Below, in pieces: positions 14,286 to 26,672 of a stretch of 64,000 bases of DNA. The translations under genes were made by a program, and so were the position numbers. The DNA lies in NCBI RefSeq assembly GCF_000276665.1, contig NW_004955429.1, positions 8,261,744 through 8,325,743 on the forward strand, read 5' to 3'. The notes beneath the pieces were generated by a model. That model saw only the letters and a list, made by a program, of their open reading frames with translations. It made no database searches and had not been told where the DNA came from. The stretch is from Chinchilla lanigera. Taxonomy: Eukaryota > Chordata > Mammalia > Rodentia > Chinchillidae. The stretch's first letter is position 1; each line of letters starts with the position of its first letter.

Positions 14286-16490
14286 TAGTCCTTTTTTATT
14301 TCCTTCTGTAAGTAAAAATTAGAGGAAATTGAAGTGATCAGTTAGTTTTCTGCAAATTTCTATTTTCAGTGCTCTTCTTTAGTGCTTTTGATGTAAATTG
14401 GTAACGATTTTTACTCTTAGAGGTATTTACTGTCTTATATATACCAGTTAAGTCTACACTTATAATAGGATGTTTATGACTTTAAAATTACCCTTCAGAC
14501 TGAAATGTAGTATTATACTTTTCTGAATTATTTCTCCAGGGGATAGGGTGGACCATTGAATCTACGGTAACTACAAGGCAATGGATAATAAAATTCCTTA
14601 ATGTCCACGATTATTAGTTTGATTTATCTTTCCTTACACTCTGATAGAAAAAGCACTTTGTAAAGCCGTTAACCCCCTATTGGTTGCATATGATTGTTTC
14701 ATTTAATTGGAAGTGTCACAGTAATAAAGGAAGCATGAAGAAGTTATAATTGCCTGTGAAACATTCTATAAAACTTTAATGTGTAAGGGGCTACATAAAA
14801 TATTCTATTTCATCATCTTTCTGTTGATATTTTTGACCCCAGAGGCAAGATTGGAGTCAATCTAAATGCCTGTAGGGCACTGAGCATTTCTAGTTAAATG
14901 CTACTTTTAGCATGCAAACTACAACAGTATATATCACCTTTGTCATCTTTGTATTGATGCGTACTGTGATCTCTACACATTACTAATTCAACAGACCCGA
15001 AGCTAATGGGTAAGGATTAGAAGAACAGATTCTTCATTCCGCATTCTCATTAACATCATATATGATGTGCTCTACTTCCATTCATGAAAATGATTTAACT
15101 GAGTGTGGTTTGTGGTAATTGTTTTGTCAACTGTTCAGTGTTGGTGGTGGGAAACTTACGTAAAGCAAACCAATGAAGTCTGAGCATAATTCACTTACAT
15201 TTTGTACAAATTTTATTTTATAAGCCATAATATATTTTCATATGCTATAAACTATCACACTTAAGACAAATGTTCCTTTATAATTTAGCCATCTTTTGAA
15301 AACAAAACCATATGTAGCAGCAATTGCTAATTTGAAAATTAAAAGTTATGGTAGATTATTAGGAAAAGTGATTGTTTGGTAGCTACAACTATACAATGAC
15401 GGGTTTTATGTAACAGGCTTCCTCTGGACACTGGGAAGATGATGGTTTGTACGTGTAACCTAGATAGTTAATACTAAAAAACCTCCCAAAATTTATATGA
15501 GCATACTAACCACTGGTTCCCAGGGGGAAAAACCATAAATATTGCCAATCACTAAGTATTTCCCTTTGCAATTCCAAGCAGCTATTAAGTTAAAATACAA
15601 CAAGAATATATATTAAGATATATACCTGGGTTCCTAACAAGTAACTTCTAATATTAGTAATCACCAATCATTTTCCCTTTTTATTTTTAACCTGCTATCC
15701 AAGTAAAAATATTAAATATATTTTATGTACTACAGGTATGTGTATAAAATGTTAAATATTTCTCATATCATAGACTTCTTCATTATGTGGGCTTAAGGCA
15801 TGACTGAGGATTACAAACCAAAAAGAAATCCATTTTCCTGGGAAAAGGAGTCAAATGTGCCAACTTGGTTATCTACTGCAAATTATGTTTAGGAAATTAC
15901 CAATATATTCAATGCCTCTCCCTAATGCTAGAAGAAACATTGGAGTGTATAGATAAGGGGAAGAAGACAGACAAAAAAGCATTTAATACTTTCCTTGCCC
16001 ATTTTTACTTTGAGCTAATCACAAAGTTGCTGCTTTTAGTTTCTTCTTTCTATTGTGCGCCTAAAAACATAAAAAAGTTAGCGTAACTTGTTCTTAGTTA
16101 ACTCATGTTAATTCCACTCCCAAGAGCTCCCTTCTCTGTCCTCTCAAGTGCCTCTGACTTAGGACTTCTAAATTCACATCCACACTGCAGGCCGGGAATG
16201 GAGATTCTGAGAATTACATAATGCATAAACTAAATGGGGTTTCGTCGTAGAACTGATCTTTTTTGCTTTAAAAATCATACTTATCTCTTCTCTTCAGGTA
16301 GATCTAGGTAATATTTCAAAAACCTTAATCATATTGGGACACAAATATCAAGAATATAGCAGAATATGTTTTTAGTCTTTATCTACTCTGAGAAACATTA
16401 AACTGAACAACTATTCCTGGATAGAGTAGTACCTTCAAAATGGTTAAGGAGTCCAGGTCTGAGATTACAGTACTGGGATGAAACGTAGAA
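14286..16490. other. Repeat-poor intron segment
   Basis: About 2.2 kb in which I recognise neither genes nor transposable elements. It is a candidate place to look for conserved non-coding elements by alignment. Confidence 0.5.
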
Positions 16491-16494
16491 GTAA

Positions 16495-18590
16495 GAGGAC
16501 ACACTGAGGTGGTTAGGATGGATAGCTTCAGTTATCTACCAGAATTCTACCAAGCAATTAAAATTCCTAGCTACAGCATTTGTCAGAAAAAGAAATAAAG
16601 AGCAACAGAATGAAACAGAATGACAATCATCTGTTTGCAGTTGATGTGATAATAAACACAATATACTAAAGGCTTCATGAAAAACTGCAAAAACTAATAA
16701 CAAATTCCATAAATTTACAAGATACAAAATCAACATGCAAAAATCACATGGGTTTCTACACACTGACAATAAACCATCCAAGACAGAAGTTAAGAAAACA
16801 ACCCATATTCTGTAGTATTAAAAATATTTAAGAATTAATTTACCTAAGGGAGAGGAACAACTTCTACACTGAAAATTATAAAGCTTAGATTAACTCAATT
16901 GAAAACAAATAGAATGACATTCTATGTTCATAGATCAAAAGAATTAAAATTGTTAAAATGTCCATATTACATAAAGCAATCTATAGTTTTAATTCAATTA
17001 CTATCAAAATTTGTTTTCTTCACGGAAATAGGGAAAAATTCTAAAATTCATATAGAACTCAAAAGGAGCCAGAATAGCCAAAGTAATTCTTCAGCAAGAT
17101 GGGCAAAGTTGGAGGTATCACACTACCTATTCCAAGATATCATACTAAGCTGCAGTACTCAAAGGAGCACTGTATTGGCACTGAAATATTTAATCCAGTG
17201 AAATAAAACAAAAACCCCTGAATTAAACAGTCTTATATTCATTTGATCTTCAGCAAAGTTGGCAATAGTGCACAGTGGGAGAAACAAATTGTGCTTAAAA
17301 AAAATATTGACACATAGAAGAATAGAATTGATCCTATCTCATGCCCAATACAAAAATCAATGTAAAATAAAGACCTAAGTCTAAGAACAGATACTGTAAA
17401 ACTACAAGAATAAAACATTGAAGAATGTTTGATCTGGACACTGATTGGGGGATAAAAGCAAAAACAGGCATGTGGAATTTCATCAAACTAAAAAGTTTCT
17501 TCTGCACAGCAAAAGAAAACAATCTGCTGAGTGAAGAGAAAATCTACAGAATGTTTGCAAGCCACATATTTATTCAGGGATCATTATCTAAAATATACAA
17601 TAAACTCAACCGCATGGCAAGAAAATAAATAACTCAAGTTTTAAAACTGAATAAGGAACCTGAACAGACATTTTAAAAAGAAAACATAAATAGCTCACAG
17701 ATATATGAAAAAATGCTTAACATCGCTCATTATTAGAAAAATATAAATTAAAACCAGAACAACACATTATAATTATTTGAATAGCTATTATTAAAAGAAA
17801 TATGAAGATTAACGGGCATTGGCAAACATGCAAAATGGAACTCAAAGATTGTTGGCGGGAAAGTGAATTAGTGTACCCTATATAAGAGAGATATGCAGAT
17901 TCCCCTGAAATGTAAACTACATGACCTAGCAATCCTTCTTATGGTTGTCTGTCTAAAAAATTTAAATGTTGAAAGGGTATTTTCACTACTATCTGTATTC
18001 ACTGCAGCCTTAACCACAATAGCCAATGAGCTCCCTCTGTAGGTAAATGGGTAAAGAAAATGCTGTGTATATATACACAACACAATGCTGATTTACTTCT
18101 TAGGTAGTAAATCCCATCATTAGTGACCACGTAGATGAACCTGGGAGAAACGATGCTCAGCAAAATAAGTTAGGCACGGAAAGACAAATAGTGCAATCTG
18201 TATGTGAAATCCAAAAAAATTGAACTCTCACAAGCAGAGTGGAACAATGGATGTCTCAGGCGGGGGAGTGGGAAAATGGGAAGATGTTGATCAAAGTGTA
18301 GAAAATTTTAGTTATGTAGGATAAAGAAGTTCTACAGATGTGATGTACTGCATGAAGAAACAGTGCTCGTGACACTGTATCACATACTAGAAATATTCTA
18401 AAAGACTAGTTCTTAAGTGTTCTCCCAAAAGGAAAAAAAAAATAAAGGCAACTGTTTGAGGTGATGAATAGATTAATAAGGTTGATCATGGTAATTGGTT
18501 CACATTGTATATGTGTATATGTAACTTAAAGCATTACATTATATAACATATATACATGGTTTTACTTGGCAGTTATACCTCAAGAAAGCT
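16495..18590 (+). mobile_element. Old L1 (L1MA-like), ORF2 C-terminal half and 3' UTR
   Basis: The words follow the mammalian L1 ORF2 order. Near 17220-17270 is TTCATTTGATCTTCAGCAAA, then the stretch encoding a decayed DWGIKAKTGMWNFIKLKSFF at 17437-17496. Later comes the 3' UTR with GTTGATCAAAGTGTAGAAAA. Stops and frameshifts interrupt it throughout, so it is inactive. Confidence 0.85.
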
Positions 18591-19130
18591 GGAGGAAAAT
18601 GTCATCACCCCAGAGGGAAAAAGCCTTACACTTACATGGGAGTTGATATGACTTATTTCTACCTTCACATAGAGAATACAATTTCTGTTATCACAGACTG
18701 GATTCACCCTGTCCACAGTGGGACTTACTGTCCAGTACCCAACCAAAGACTGCTTGCTTTGGGTATGCCGATGTGTGTTTACAAGGCCTACGTCCTGACT
18801 CCATCTATCATTCTGGACTCTGCTCTCTGTAAGTGACCTTTCTGGAAGCCTATGTCTTATATTCCTGTCTTATGATTATGATCTTAGAGCAGAATTTCTG
18901 CTGATGTTGCTTGGGCTCTACGTGCCCTTTTTTGGGTCACTACTTAGAAGAGCACTAGGTGATCCAGCTGTGTGTGGATCTAGGCTCTGTTTGCTTGAGG
19001 ACAAGATTATGCACTGCTCTGTCTTACCCTTACCCCAGTGCTCCCTGGTATATGATGAGAAGCAAAGGTAAATGTCTTTTATCCTTTTATAAACACCTGA
19101 AAACTATCATTAGAAATCTATCTAAATAAT
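18591..19130. other. Intron, nothing recognised
   Basis: Moderately GC-balanced sequence with no coding frame or repeat that I can name. Confidence 0.5.
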
Positions 19131-19131
19131 G

Positions 19132-19262
19132 CCCAGACTAGGGGTGGTGGTGCATGTCCACAGTCCTAGCTACTTGGGAAGCTGAAGTAGGAGGATCTCT
19201 TAAGCCTTGGAGTTGGATCAGCCTGGAGAACAGAGTGAAGCATTCTCTCCAAAATACATTCT
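19132..19262 (+). repeat. Old B1/Alu-like SINE
   Basis: GGTGGTGGTGCATGTCCACA, AGCTACTTGGGAAGCTGAAG and ATCAGCCTGGA show a diverged 7SL-derived SINE followed by a CACA-rich tail. Confidence 0.8.
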
Positions 19263-19556
19263 TACATACACACATACACATATGCTCACACAAAGTGCCC
19301 TGCAAATAAGATGGCTAAATATAAAGAGGGGCTATTTTTCATGTGTTTTATCATCAAATCATATTGATTTATTGAACCTTCTGTCATATTTCATGTCTTA
19401 CTTTAAAAATATGGTATAATTAAGTGAAATACATGAGAAAGCAGATTATAACTTTCAGATTCTTGTTCAAAATGGTAGGCTACACAGTCTCTGGTTTACA
19501 AATCAAATTTTATTCTACATCTTCACAATAGTAATGATTTTCTCAACTTTATTAAT

Positions 19557-19703
19557 TTTTTACATTTTAAAGAGAATAATAAAAAAGAACAATAGCAAAA
19601 TACCAACAAGATAGACAAAAACAAAGCAAAAGGTAATGTGAGGAACTTCGCTGAAGATAACACTATGTAATATAACAGCCACTGTTAATTCCTATCATTT
19701 TAT
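19557..19703 (-). mobile_element. Very short twin-primed L1 with 5' inversion
   Basis: The left part (about 19561-19645) is the L1 3' end in minus orientation. The right part (about 19655-19700) is an upstream piece of the same 3' UTR in plus orientation. A perfect 16-base duplication TCTCAACTTTATTAAT flanks the 147-base insert (19541-19556 and 19704-19719). Confidence 0.88.
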
Positions 19704-20104
19704 TCTCAACTTTATTAATCAGAAGCGTTCATTTTCCTTGATTGTTTACCTGTTCCTAAGAGAGACAGTGATCTCATCCCAAAATTGTAGATCTCATCCC
19801 TAAACTGAACCAAAATTCATGGAACTCAGGCCATGACTCACCCTGAGGGCACTTACAATCTCTTTATTGTTCTCTTTTCAATGCACAAGAAAGACCATTC
19901 AGCTAGACAGGAAGAGGCTAAAAGGGAGAAGTCCTTTGCTTTCTCCAAGGCAGTTATCTGCATTGTACCACTCAAGTTCAGGACCTGTTTCTTCCTTTTT
20001 TCTTCCAAAATAACTCAACCAGCCCAAGTGTTTCTTAGATGATTTGAATTTCAATTGCTTTAGCACTTGTCATATAGTTCAAACTATTATCATATTTAAT
20101 ATAT

Positions 20105-20205
20105 ACTGTAAAATGTATGTATGTATGTATGTGTTTATATGATGTATGTACAATAGTTTAAATTTATGTACAATGTACATATAGCTATTGTACAGGTCAT
20201 ATTTT
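20105..20205. repeat. TGTA-rich low-complexity tract
   Basis: TATGTATGTATGTATG units are followed by several TGTAC palindromes. Confidence 0.8.
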
Positions 20206-20216
20206 ATATGTTGTAT

Positions 20217-20322
20217 ACAGTAATACCTTGGTTCACAAATGCTTCTGTTCATGAACAGTTCAGTTTGCAAACAGAAGTTTGGCAAAATTTTGCTTCCATT
20301 TGTGAACTCTGCATCTGGAGGT
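20217..20322. repeat. Palindromic repeat, possible DNA-transposon relic
   Basis: GGTTCACAAATGCTTCTG on the left is mirrored by GCTTCCATTTGTGAACT on the right. The inner part contains TGTTCATGAACA and CTTCTGTT/AACAGAAG. The layout suggests terminal inverted repeats of a small non-autonomous DNA element. I cannot name the family with confidence. Confidence 0.45.
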
Positions 20323-21650
20323 GAACATGACTATGGCCATCTTTCATGCATGAACACACTGCGGCATCTTCCCCAGAATCATGGGATGAGTGAAGTTCAT
20401 GAGTAGAAGTACATTTCTCTCCATGAGGAGGCGAAGTGTAAAGGAGAATCCTCAGATTTGAGCTTGTTCTGTCTTACACACAAATTTGAGTTCTTTTTCT
20501 GTCTCTTACAAGCTGAATGAAAACTCATGTCTCATATTGTACTCTCATTAAGTTGTAATTTTTTCTGTAAAATTAGACCCAAATTACACCCTTTTAAACA
20601 TTACTGTTATGTAGAAAAGATAATGCAGATTCAGCTGTAATTCCACCATTCAACTCAAATATGTGCGGCATGTGCAGTGCTCTGCAACATCCTTTCAAAA
20701 CCAGGGCTCCACAGTGGTCCTCCCTGCAGCTGCAGGGACTCCTCTTTTTATCTGCTCTTCATCTTTGCAGTAGTTGGCCAGGCTCAAACTTCTACGATAT
20801 TTCCAGACCTCTTGAGTCATGTGCCCTTTTGCAGTCTCAAAGTTGTGAACCTGACTGCATCTTCTGACCTCTTTAGTAGCCTAATCCCAAAGGTAGGTGA
20901 TGGTACACAATCTCTCCACTCAGTCCTTCATCCACCATCACAAAGCAGTAGGCTTCATCTCCAGCCATCTTCCATTTGGACCCCAATCAGCCTGTTGTTG
21001 CATCTGCTTAGCTAGAACCAGGCTCAGAATTATTTTCCATCTTCCCTAATTGCTTTCTTTGACTTTTGCAAAACAGAGCTGTTAAAAAAATTAAACCAAG
21101 ATTTCGATAATATTCCTTGAGATTCCCACTAGAAGATAGCAATACCACTCTGCTAACCACTCTTCTTTGCTGCCAGTGGATGTTAGGAAATGTGTGTATA
21201 GGATGGGTCGGTTGCCACAATGTCTGGGGTCACCACGGGGACCAGCTGAAGGAGTCAACTGTTAAATTTAATGTACTTCTGCACAACGAAGTACTGCCCT
21301 TCCAAATGCCCACTACAGTAATTCCCAACAGTTAAGAAGCTGAGTTGTTGCCCATGCAAGTAGTGACCCCCCATTACATCACCCTGTCTCTCTGAGCCAA
21401 ACCCAATGACTACATCAGAAGTGCATCAACCTTTCTCTCAACTCAACAAAGTGTCATATATTCATGACTGGGTTGTCACACTGCTTCCCAATGCTGTTGG
21501 ATATTTCTACTCTCAGCTTCATGGATTTCTCGTAAGTATCTTTATTATTATTGACACATACTCCTAAATTAACTCTCCAAGGAAATTCATTATCTTTAAG
21601 CAATAGTTAATTCTCAAGAAATTCCAACTGGAAAATATATATAGGGAAGG
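20323..21650. other. Intron, unclassified, partly GC-balanced
   Basis: A stretch at about 20660-21340 is less AT-rich than its neighbours and has short open frames on both strands. I recognise no protein or repeat in it. Confidence 0.45.
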
Positions 21651-21654
21651 TATA

Positions 21655-21796
21655 AAAAAAAATTGGATGTAAACCCTGGCTCTGCTATTTAATAATTGCA
21701 TGGTTATAAATATATTATTTAAATGCTCTGATATTTGGTGCTGGCTTCAAAATGTAAATAACACCAAAAAGCATTTGAACAAGACTGTTGTGAGAA
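21655..21796 (+). repeat. MIR SINE, interrupted by LTR insertion
   Basis: AAACCCTGGCTCTGCTATTT and ACTGTTGTGAGAATT are MIR words. The MIR appears to resume after the LTR, at about 22177 (GAGATGAATAATGAAA). Confidence 0.7.
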
Positions 21797-21799
21797 TTC

Positions 21800-22176
21800 T
21801 GTCTTGTTTACTTTTCTCATTGCTGAGACAAAATACCTGATGCTCAGAATTAAGGAAGGAAAGGTTTATTTAGCTCACAGTTTGTGGAGGTTTCAGTCCA
21901 TACTTGGCTGGCTCAAAGGCAGAGTGGCACATGGTACAGGGCAACCGTTCATGGTGGCAGAAAACAGCAAAAGCAACAAGAGCAAAAGGGAGGAGTGGCA
22001 AAGGGAAGAGCAAGCCTCTTTCCTCCCTTACGTTGTATGCAAGCTACCTGCCTCAGGGCTCTCTGTGTAGCACTCATCCATAATCTCAGCACTAGACCAG
22101 GATCTAAAACTCTAGAAGCCGTCCTATGACTGACTGCATGAGGCTCTGGGGGGACATCCAGACACAAACCATAACA
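21800..22176 (-). repeat. MaLR-type solo LTR inserted in a MIR
   Basis: On the minus strand it begins TGTTATGGTTTGTGTCTGGA and ends AAGTAAACAAGACA, with an AATAAA signal near the 3' end. The short flanks GAGAA and GAGAT may be a mutated 5-base target duplication. Confidence 0.85.
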
Positions 22177-22179
22177 GAG

Positions 22180-23855
22180 ATGAATAATGAAAGAAATCTA
22201 GTATTATTTCATCCTTGAAACGGACAGTTTCCAAACCAGTGTCATGGTTTCTTTTCCCCTTCACCTTCCACTTTTATTTAAAGGTGTGGTAAATTTCTCA
22301 AAATGACTCAACATGAGATGACCATGACTCAATTCATCTAGAAGTTTCTTGAGGTTTCTTTTGCACTGAAGATAACCTGTACATACTCTGGATAGAGAAA
22401 AAAAATCATTTTTGCCCAGTGCAGTTGATTTCTAGATTCCAGAGATGTCCTATTGGTCCCTTGGTTCTGGTTGTAGCACAACATTTAGAATTAGGTCTGC
22501 TCCTTGAGAAGATAATTGGGGATTTCACTAGTTCCCATTCTGTCTTCTCCTCACCCCTGCCATATAAGCTTCCTCCTTTCATATAAGACATGAGATTCAG
22601 TGTTGAGTTGGAGGGACAGAATAATGGTAGCAAGAGTACTGATTTTATTATGCATTCGTATTACAACCTGGGCTTTGGTACTTTCCAGATCCTATTATAC
22701 ATACACATGTATACATATGCACAACATATTGGGAATGACAAAGATAGACCATCTTAAAATACTCAGATTTTATAATTCAGTGCAAAATGTATATTGAACA
22801 TCTTCAAGTCTAAAACACAATCAATTCCAGGCCACTTACTTCCTCTAAAAGCATCGAAGCCAAGGATTTTTTTTTCATTTTGCTGACCCAGATGCACAGA
22901 CCCATCAATATCTTCGTTCATAACAAATAGACTGAGATTTCAAAACTGCATTTCTTTTCAGATATAATGAATTCTTTGTAAAATTGGTGCACTCTATTTT
23001 AGGAAGTATTGTAATTACTGAAAAACTGAAAGGATCCCTGAACCCTTTTTTTCACATCTACACTTTATATTTCTTTCCTACTCCCTCCCCACGCTAAGTG
23101 AAAAGATAAACACAAGTCAAGTTTTTTCAGAGTGTTCTCTTCCTAGTATTGACTCAGAGGAAGATATATTAGAATATACAATCTTCTAGCATGGTTAATG
23201 TATAGGATTACTCTTATTCATTTGGAATAAGGTCACTGAAGCCAAAAAGTGGAATTTGGTTAGTGTAACCATTTATCTCACAAATTACATCCTATTTCAA
23301 ATGCTGATTGTGGGAAGAGAAAGCCTAAATATATTTACTTTCATTTTTCCCTTGACTTTGGGAAGCATTGCTAGGACTGTTTACATTATAAAACTCTTAA
23401 CTACAAATCTATATACTTCAAAATATTTTGTGTTGTTCCATATCTAGTTTTCGACGTATGCGACTGTGTGTTTTAATAATCTAAAAATAAATCTTAAAAA
23501 GATAAAAGTCAAAGTCATAATATATGTGTGGAATTTGTGCTTATGAATATATGACCAAGTAGATAATCAATGTCTGTGTAGTTTCATATACCAGTCACAC
23601 TAAAATATTCACATATATAATAAAGTACAATAATATAACCTTTAAGGTTATATTAACTACTTACCTCCTCCTGAGAGTAAAAACTCCCATGCACTGTTGT
23701 TTATAGTTTCTTTCTTTACTTTATAGTTTTATCTCATATTTTGTATCTCTAAGGAAGATTTGCTTTACCTACTTTTAGACTTTAAAATAAGTGACTCAAC
23801 CTACAAGCATTCTTCTAAAAGTTTAACAAAAGTTTTTTGTCATGGCTACATTCTT
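22180..23855. other. Intron, mostly unclassified
   Basis: It may contain a weak MIR at 22615-22690 and a short exon-like segment on the minus strand at 22852-22941 (see findings). Otherwise nothing is recognised. Confidence 0.5.
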
Positions 23856-23859
23856 GAAT

Positions 23860-25090
23860 CCTCCTAGTTTTATGTGTTCCATGTGTGCTGTTCCATTTAT
23901 GATATTCCATTGTATAAACCATCATTTATCAATGAGATTTTGATGGGATTTATATTGCTCAAGTTTGTCATTCTTTGTTTTTGTTAAGCTACTATAAATA
24001 GTGCCACCCAAAGTTTCTTCACACATTCCTTTTTTGTAAGACTTTTCTAACTTATACACCTAAATTCTGCATGTTTAGGTCTCAAAAGATACACCTGCCA
24101 AACCCACCTGGATAATGCTAAGTTGTTTTCCTAAATGCTGGTAGCAATTAATACATCTATCATTATTGAGTACATATTTCTATTTGTTCATATCTCTATC
24201 AAAATTTGATCTTGTCAGATATTTAATTGTTGCCAGTCTTGTGGTTATGAAACCACATCTCATAAGGCATTTTTTATATTTCTATAAAGTTGAGTAACAT
24301 TAAATTAATTCTTTGCAGAAATTATTTGTCATAGTCTCCATTTCCATGGAATGATTGAAAAAGTCTTAACACTTTGTCTTTTTAATTTGTGGGTTTTGCT
24401 TATTAACTAGTCTTTATACGTAAACACTGGATATGATTCCCCTGTCACTTCTTGGTTTGTGTTCTTTTGTGCATTCTTAAAATACTTCTCTACCATGAAG
24501 TTATAAGGATCTTTACTTTTGGTGTTAAAAACGTGTTTTCTAAATTGTCCTCTTAAAATGTTTATAAATTTGCCTACTGCATTTAAGATTTTTTATGCCT
24601 GAAATTATTTTTGTACTTTATTAGATATGGCTCATTCTGTCTTTTTTTCCCTATAGGCATAGTAACTAGCATGGACTCATTTTATTTTGAACTTGCATCC
24701 TATTCTCACTGACTGGCAATACTACCTAAGTCTAATTATCATAAATATATGGGATGCTCTCAGACACCTCAATTCTGATGCACTGGTCAGTTTGTTTATC
24801 CCTGTGTTGGCAGCGTAACGTTTTGCTACTATTTCTTCACATTTAGTGAGTGAAAGTCCATCTACTTCCTCTAAGTATGTCTGACAACCATGAGTCCTTT
24901 GCTGGTCCTCAGAAATTTTGGGATTAATTTTTCAGGATGTCCTCTGCTGCCTACTAAAATAATAATATTGTTTTGAGAGAAGTTGCTTAAATTATGTCAG
25001 TGTGGAAGAAATTCAACCATTTTGATTTTGAATTTCCTAAATCATGAATGTGAGTTCATCTTTATTTATTTAGGTATTCTTAAACCGTGA
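23860..25090 (-). mobile_element. Old L1 (left part), split by a younger L1
   Basis: The plus strand carries inverted L1 words (TTTATCAATGAGATTTTGAT, and GAAATTCAACCATTTTGATT near the right end). The same element appears to resume at 26275-26500. Confidence 0.65.
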
Positions 25091-25093
25091 TCA

Positions 25094-26272
25094 CATGGGA
25101 AATCATGCAAAGAATCAACAACTGAGATTGCATCTTATTATGAAGCTTTGCACAGCAAAAGAAATCACCAACAGAGTGAAAAGAAAACCCACAGAATGGG
25201 GAAAAATTTCAGCAAGTTGTCCTTCAGATAAAGGACTTACAACTAGAGCATATAAAGGATTAAAAAGAATCAAACATCCCAAATTTAAAGAGGCCCGTTC
25301 CAAAAATAGGCGTCAGAGATGAAATACACACTTCTCAGATGAAGAAATACAAATGCAAACAAATGTATAAAAAAATGTTCAACATCACTGGTTATTAGAG
25401 AAATGCAAATTAAAACAACAAAGTTGAGAGTCCATCTTGGCCCCAGAAAGAATGGCTATCACTAAAAAATCAATCAGTAACAAATTCTGGTGGGGCTGTA
25501 GGGGAAAAAGGGATCCTTCTCCACTCTTGGTGGGGAGTGTAGACTGATTCAACCACCGTGGAAATCAGTGTGGAGATTCCTCAAAAAACTAGGATAGAGG
25601 TCTGATTTGACCCAGACACTCCCCTTCAGGGTATTTTCCCAGAAGAATTGAAAACATCATACCACATATGTTCACTCATGTTTATAGGAGCACAAATTTG
25701 CCCTAGCTAAATCTTGGAAACAATCCAAATGCCCATCAACCGAGGAATGGGTAAAAAAGATGTGGTATTTTTACACAATGGAGTATTACTCAGCTATAAA
25801 GAAAGACAAACTCGTAGCTTTTATGGGTAAATGGATGCAACTAGAGACCATGCTCACAAATGAAATAAATCTGACCAGCATGTGTAAACATCATATTGTT
25901 TCCCTAGTGTAATACATTGAAAGAGTAAGTTCCAAAATGTACAATAGACATTGAGAAAGGGAAAGAAACAGCTCAAAAGGAAAGAGCAATGGAGAAAATG
26001 AGAAAGGAAGGAATATATGTATATATACATACATATGATAGCTAAGAAAATTGTACTATTAATTTCTATTAGTTCATTGAAAGGAACAGTTAGTGTTTGT
26101 ATTGTTTGATCAGTCTTACATGTCTATATCTGGTAATCTGAACAACTACTTTGAAGATAACAATATGCAATATAATAGCCACTGCCAGTTTCCTACCATC
26201 GTATTTTGAAATTCTGTATTGTTTTTACGGTTTTTCCATTGTCTTTAAAATAGAAAAAGCCAAAAGTTATTG
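25094..26272 (+). mobile_element. Younger L1, 5'-truncated, nested in an older L1
   Basis: Contains the end of ORF2 and a 3' UTR. Visible ORF2 relics include [20 protein letters not shown] and [18 protein letters not shown], and the end of ORF2 is broken by stops. A single copy of the 3' UTR module is present (about 26108-26230). The tail is CTTTAAAATAGAAAAAGCC. Confidence 0.85.
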
Positions 26273-26274
26273 TC

Positions 26275-26505
26275 ATTGGAAATATTATGCTCAATTATAT
26301 TTTCCAACTCTTTGTAGTGGTAATGAAAACATAATTGATATTATATGTTGTTTTTATAATCAGCAGTCTTGCTCGACTGTTAAACTGATTCTAATAATTT
26401 CTCTAATTTTAGGAGTTTTACTGTGCTAACAGTTATATCAACTAGAAATGGGATTAGAATTCTTTTCAATTATCATACCTTTTATTTCTTTTTGTTAGTT
26501 GTTTA
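26275..26505 (-). mobile_element. Old L1 (right part)
   Basis: Inverted L1 ORF2 words, including AATTTCTCTAATTTTAGGAG and CCTTTTATTTCTTTTTGTTA, continue the element interrupted at 25090. Confidence 0.6.
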
Positions 26506-26636
26506 ATATGAATTATTTAAATGTGGAAACAATAAATTCCCTTAAACTAGATATCGAATTGATAACTCAAATTTTTTGGTATATGTGCTGCCAAAGTGGG
26601 CACAATAACTAAAAATATACAATATAAATATAGTTT

Positions 26637-26672
26637 TTACATATATATATATATATAATATATATATAAACT
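26637..26672. repeat. (TA)n microsatellite
   Basis: An imperfect TA array with one AATA interruption. Confidence 0.9.
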
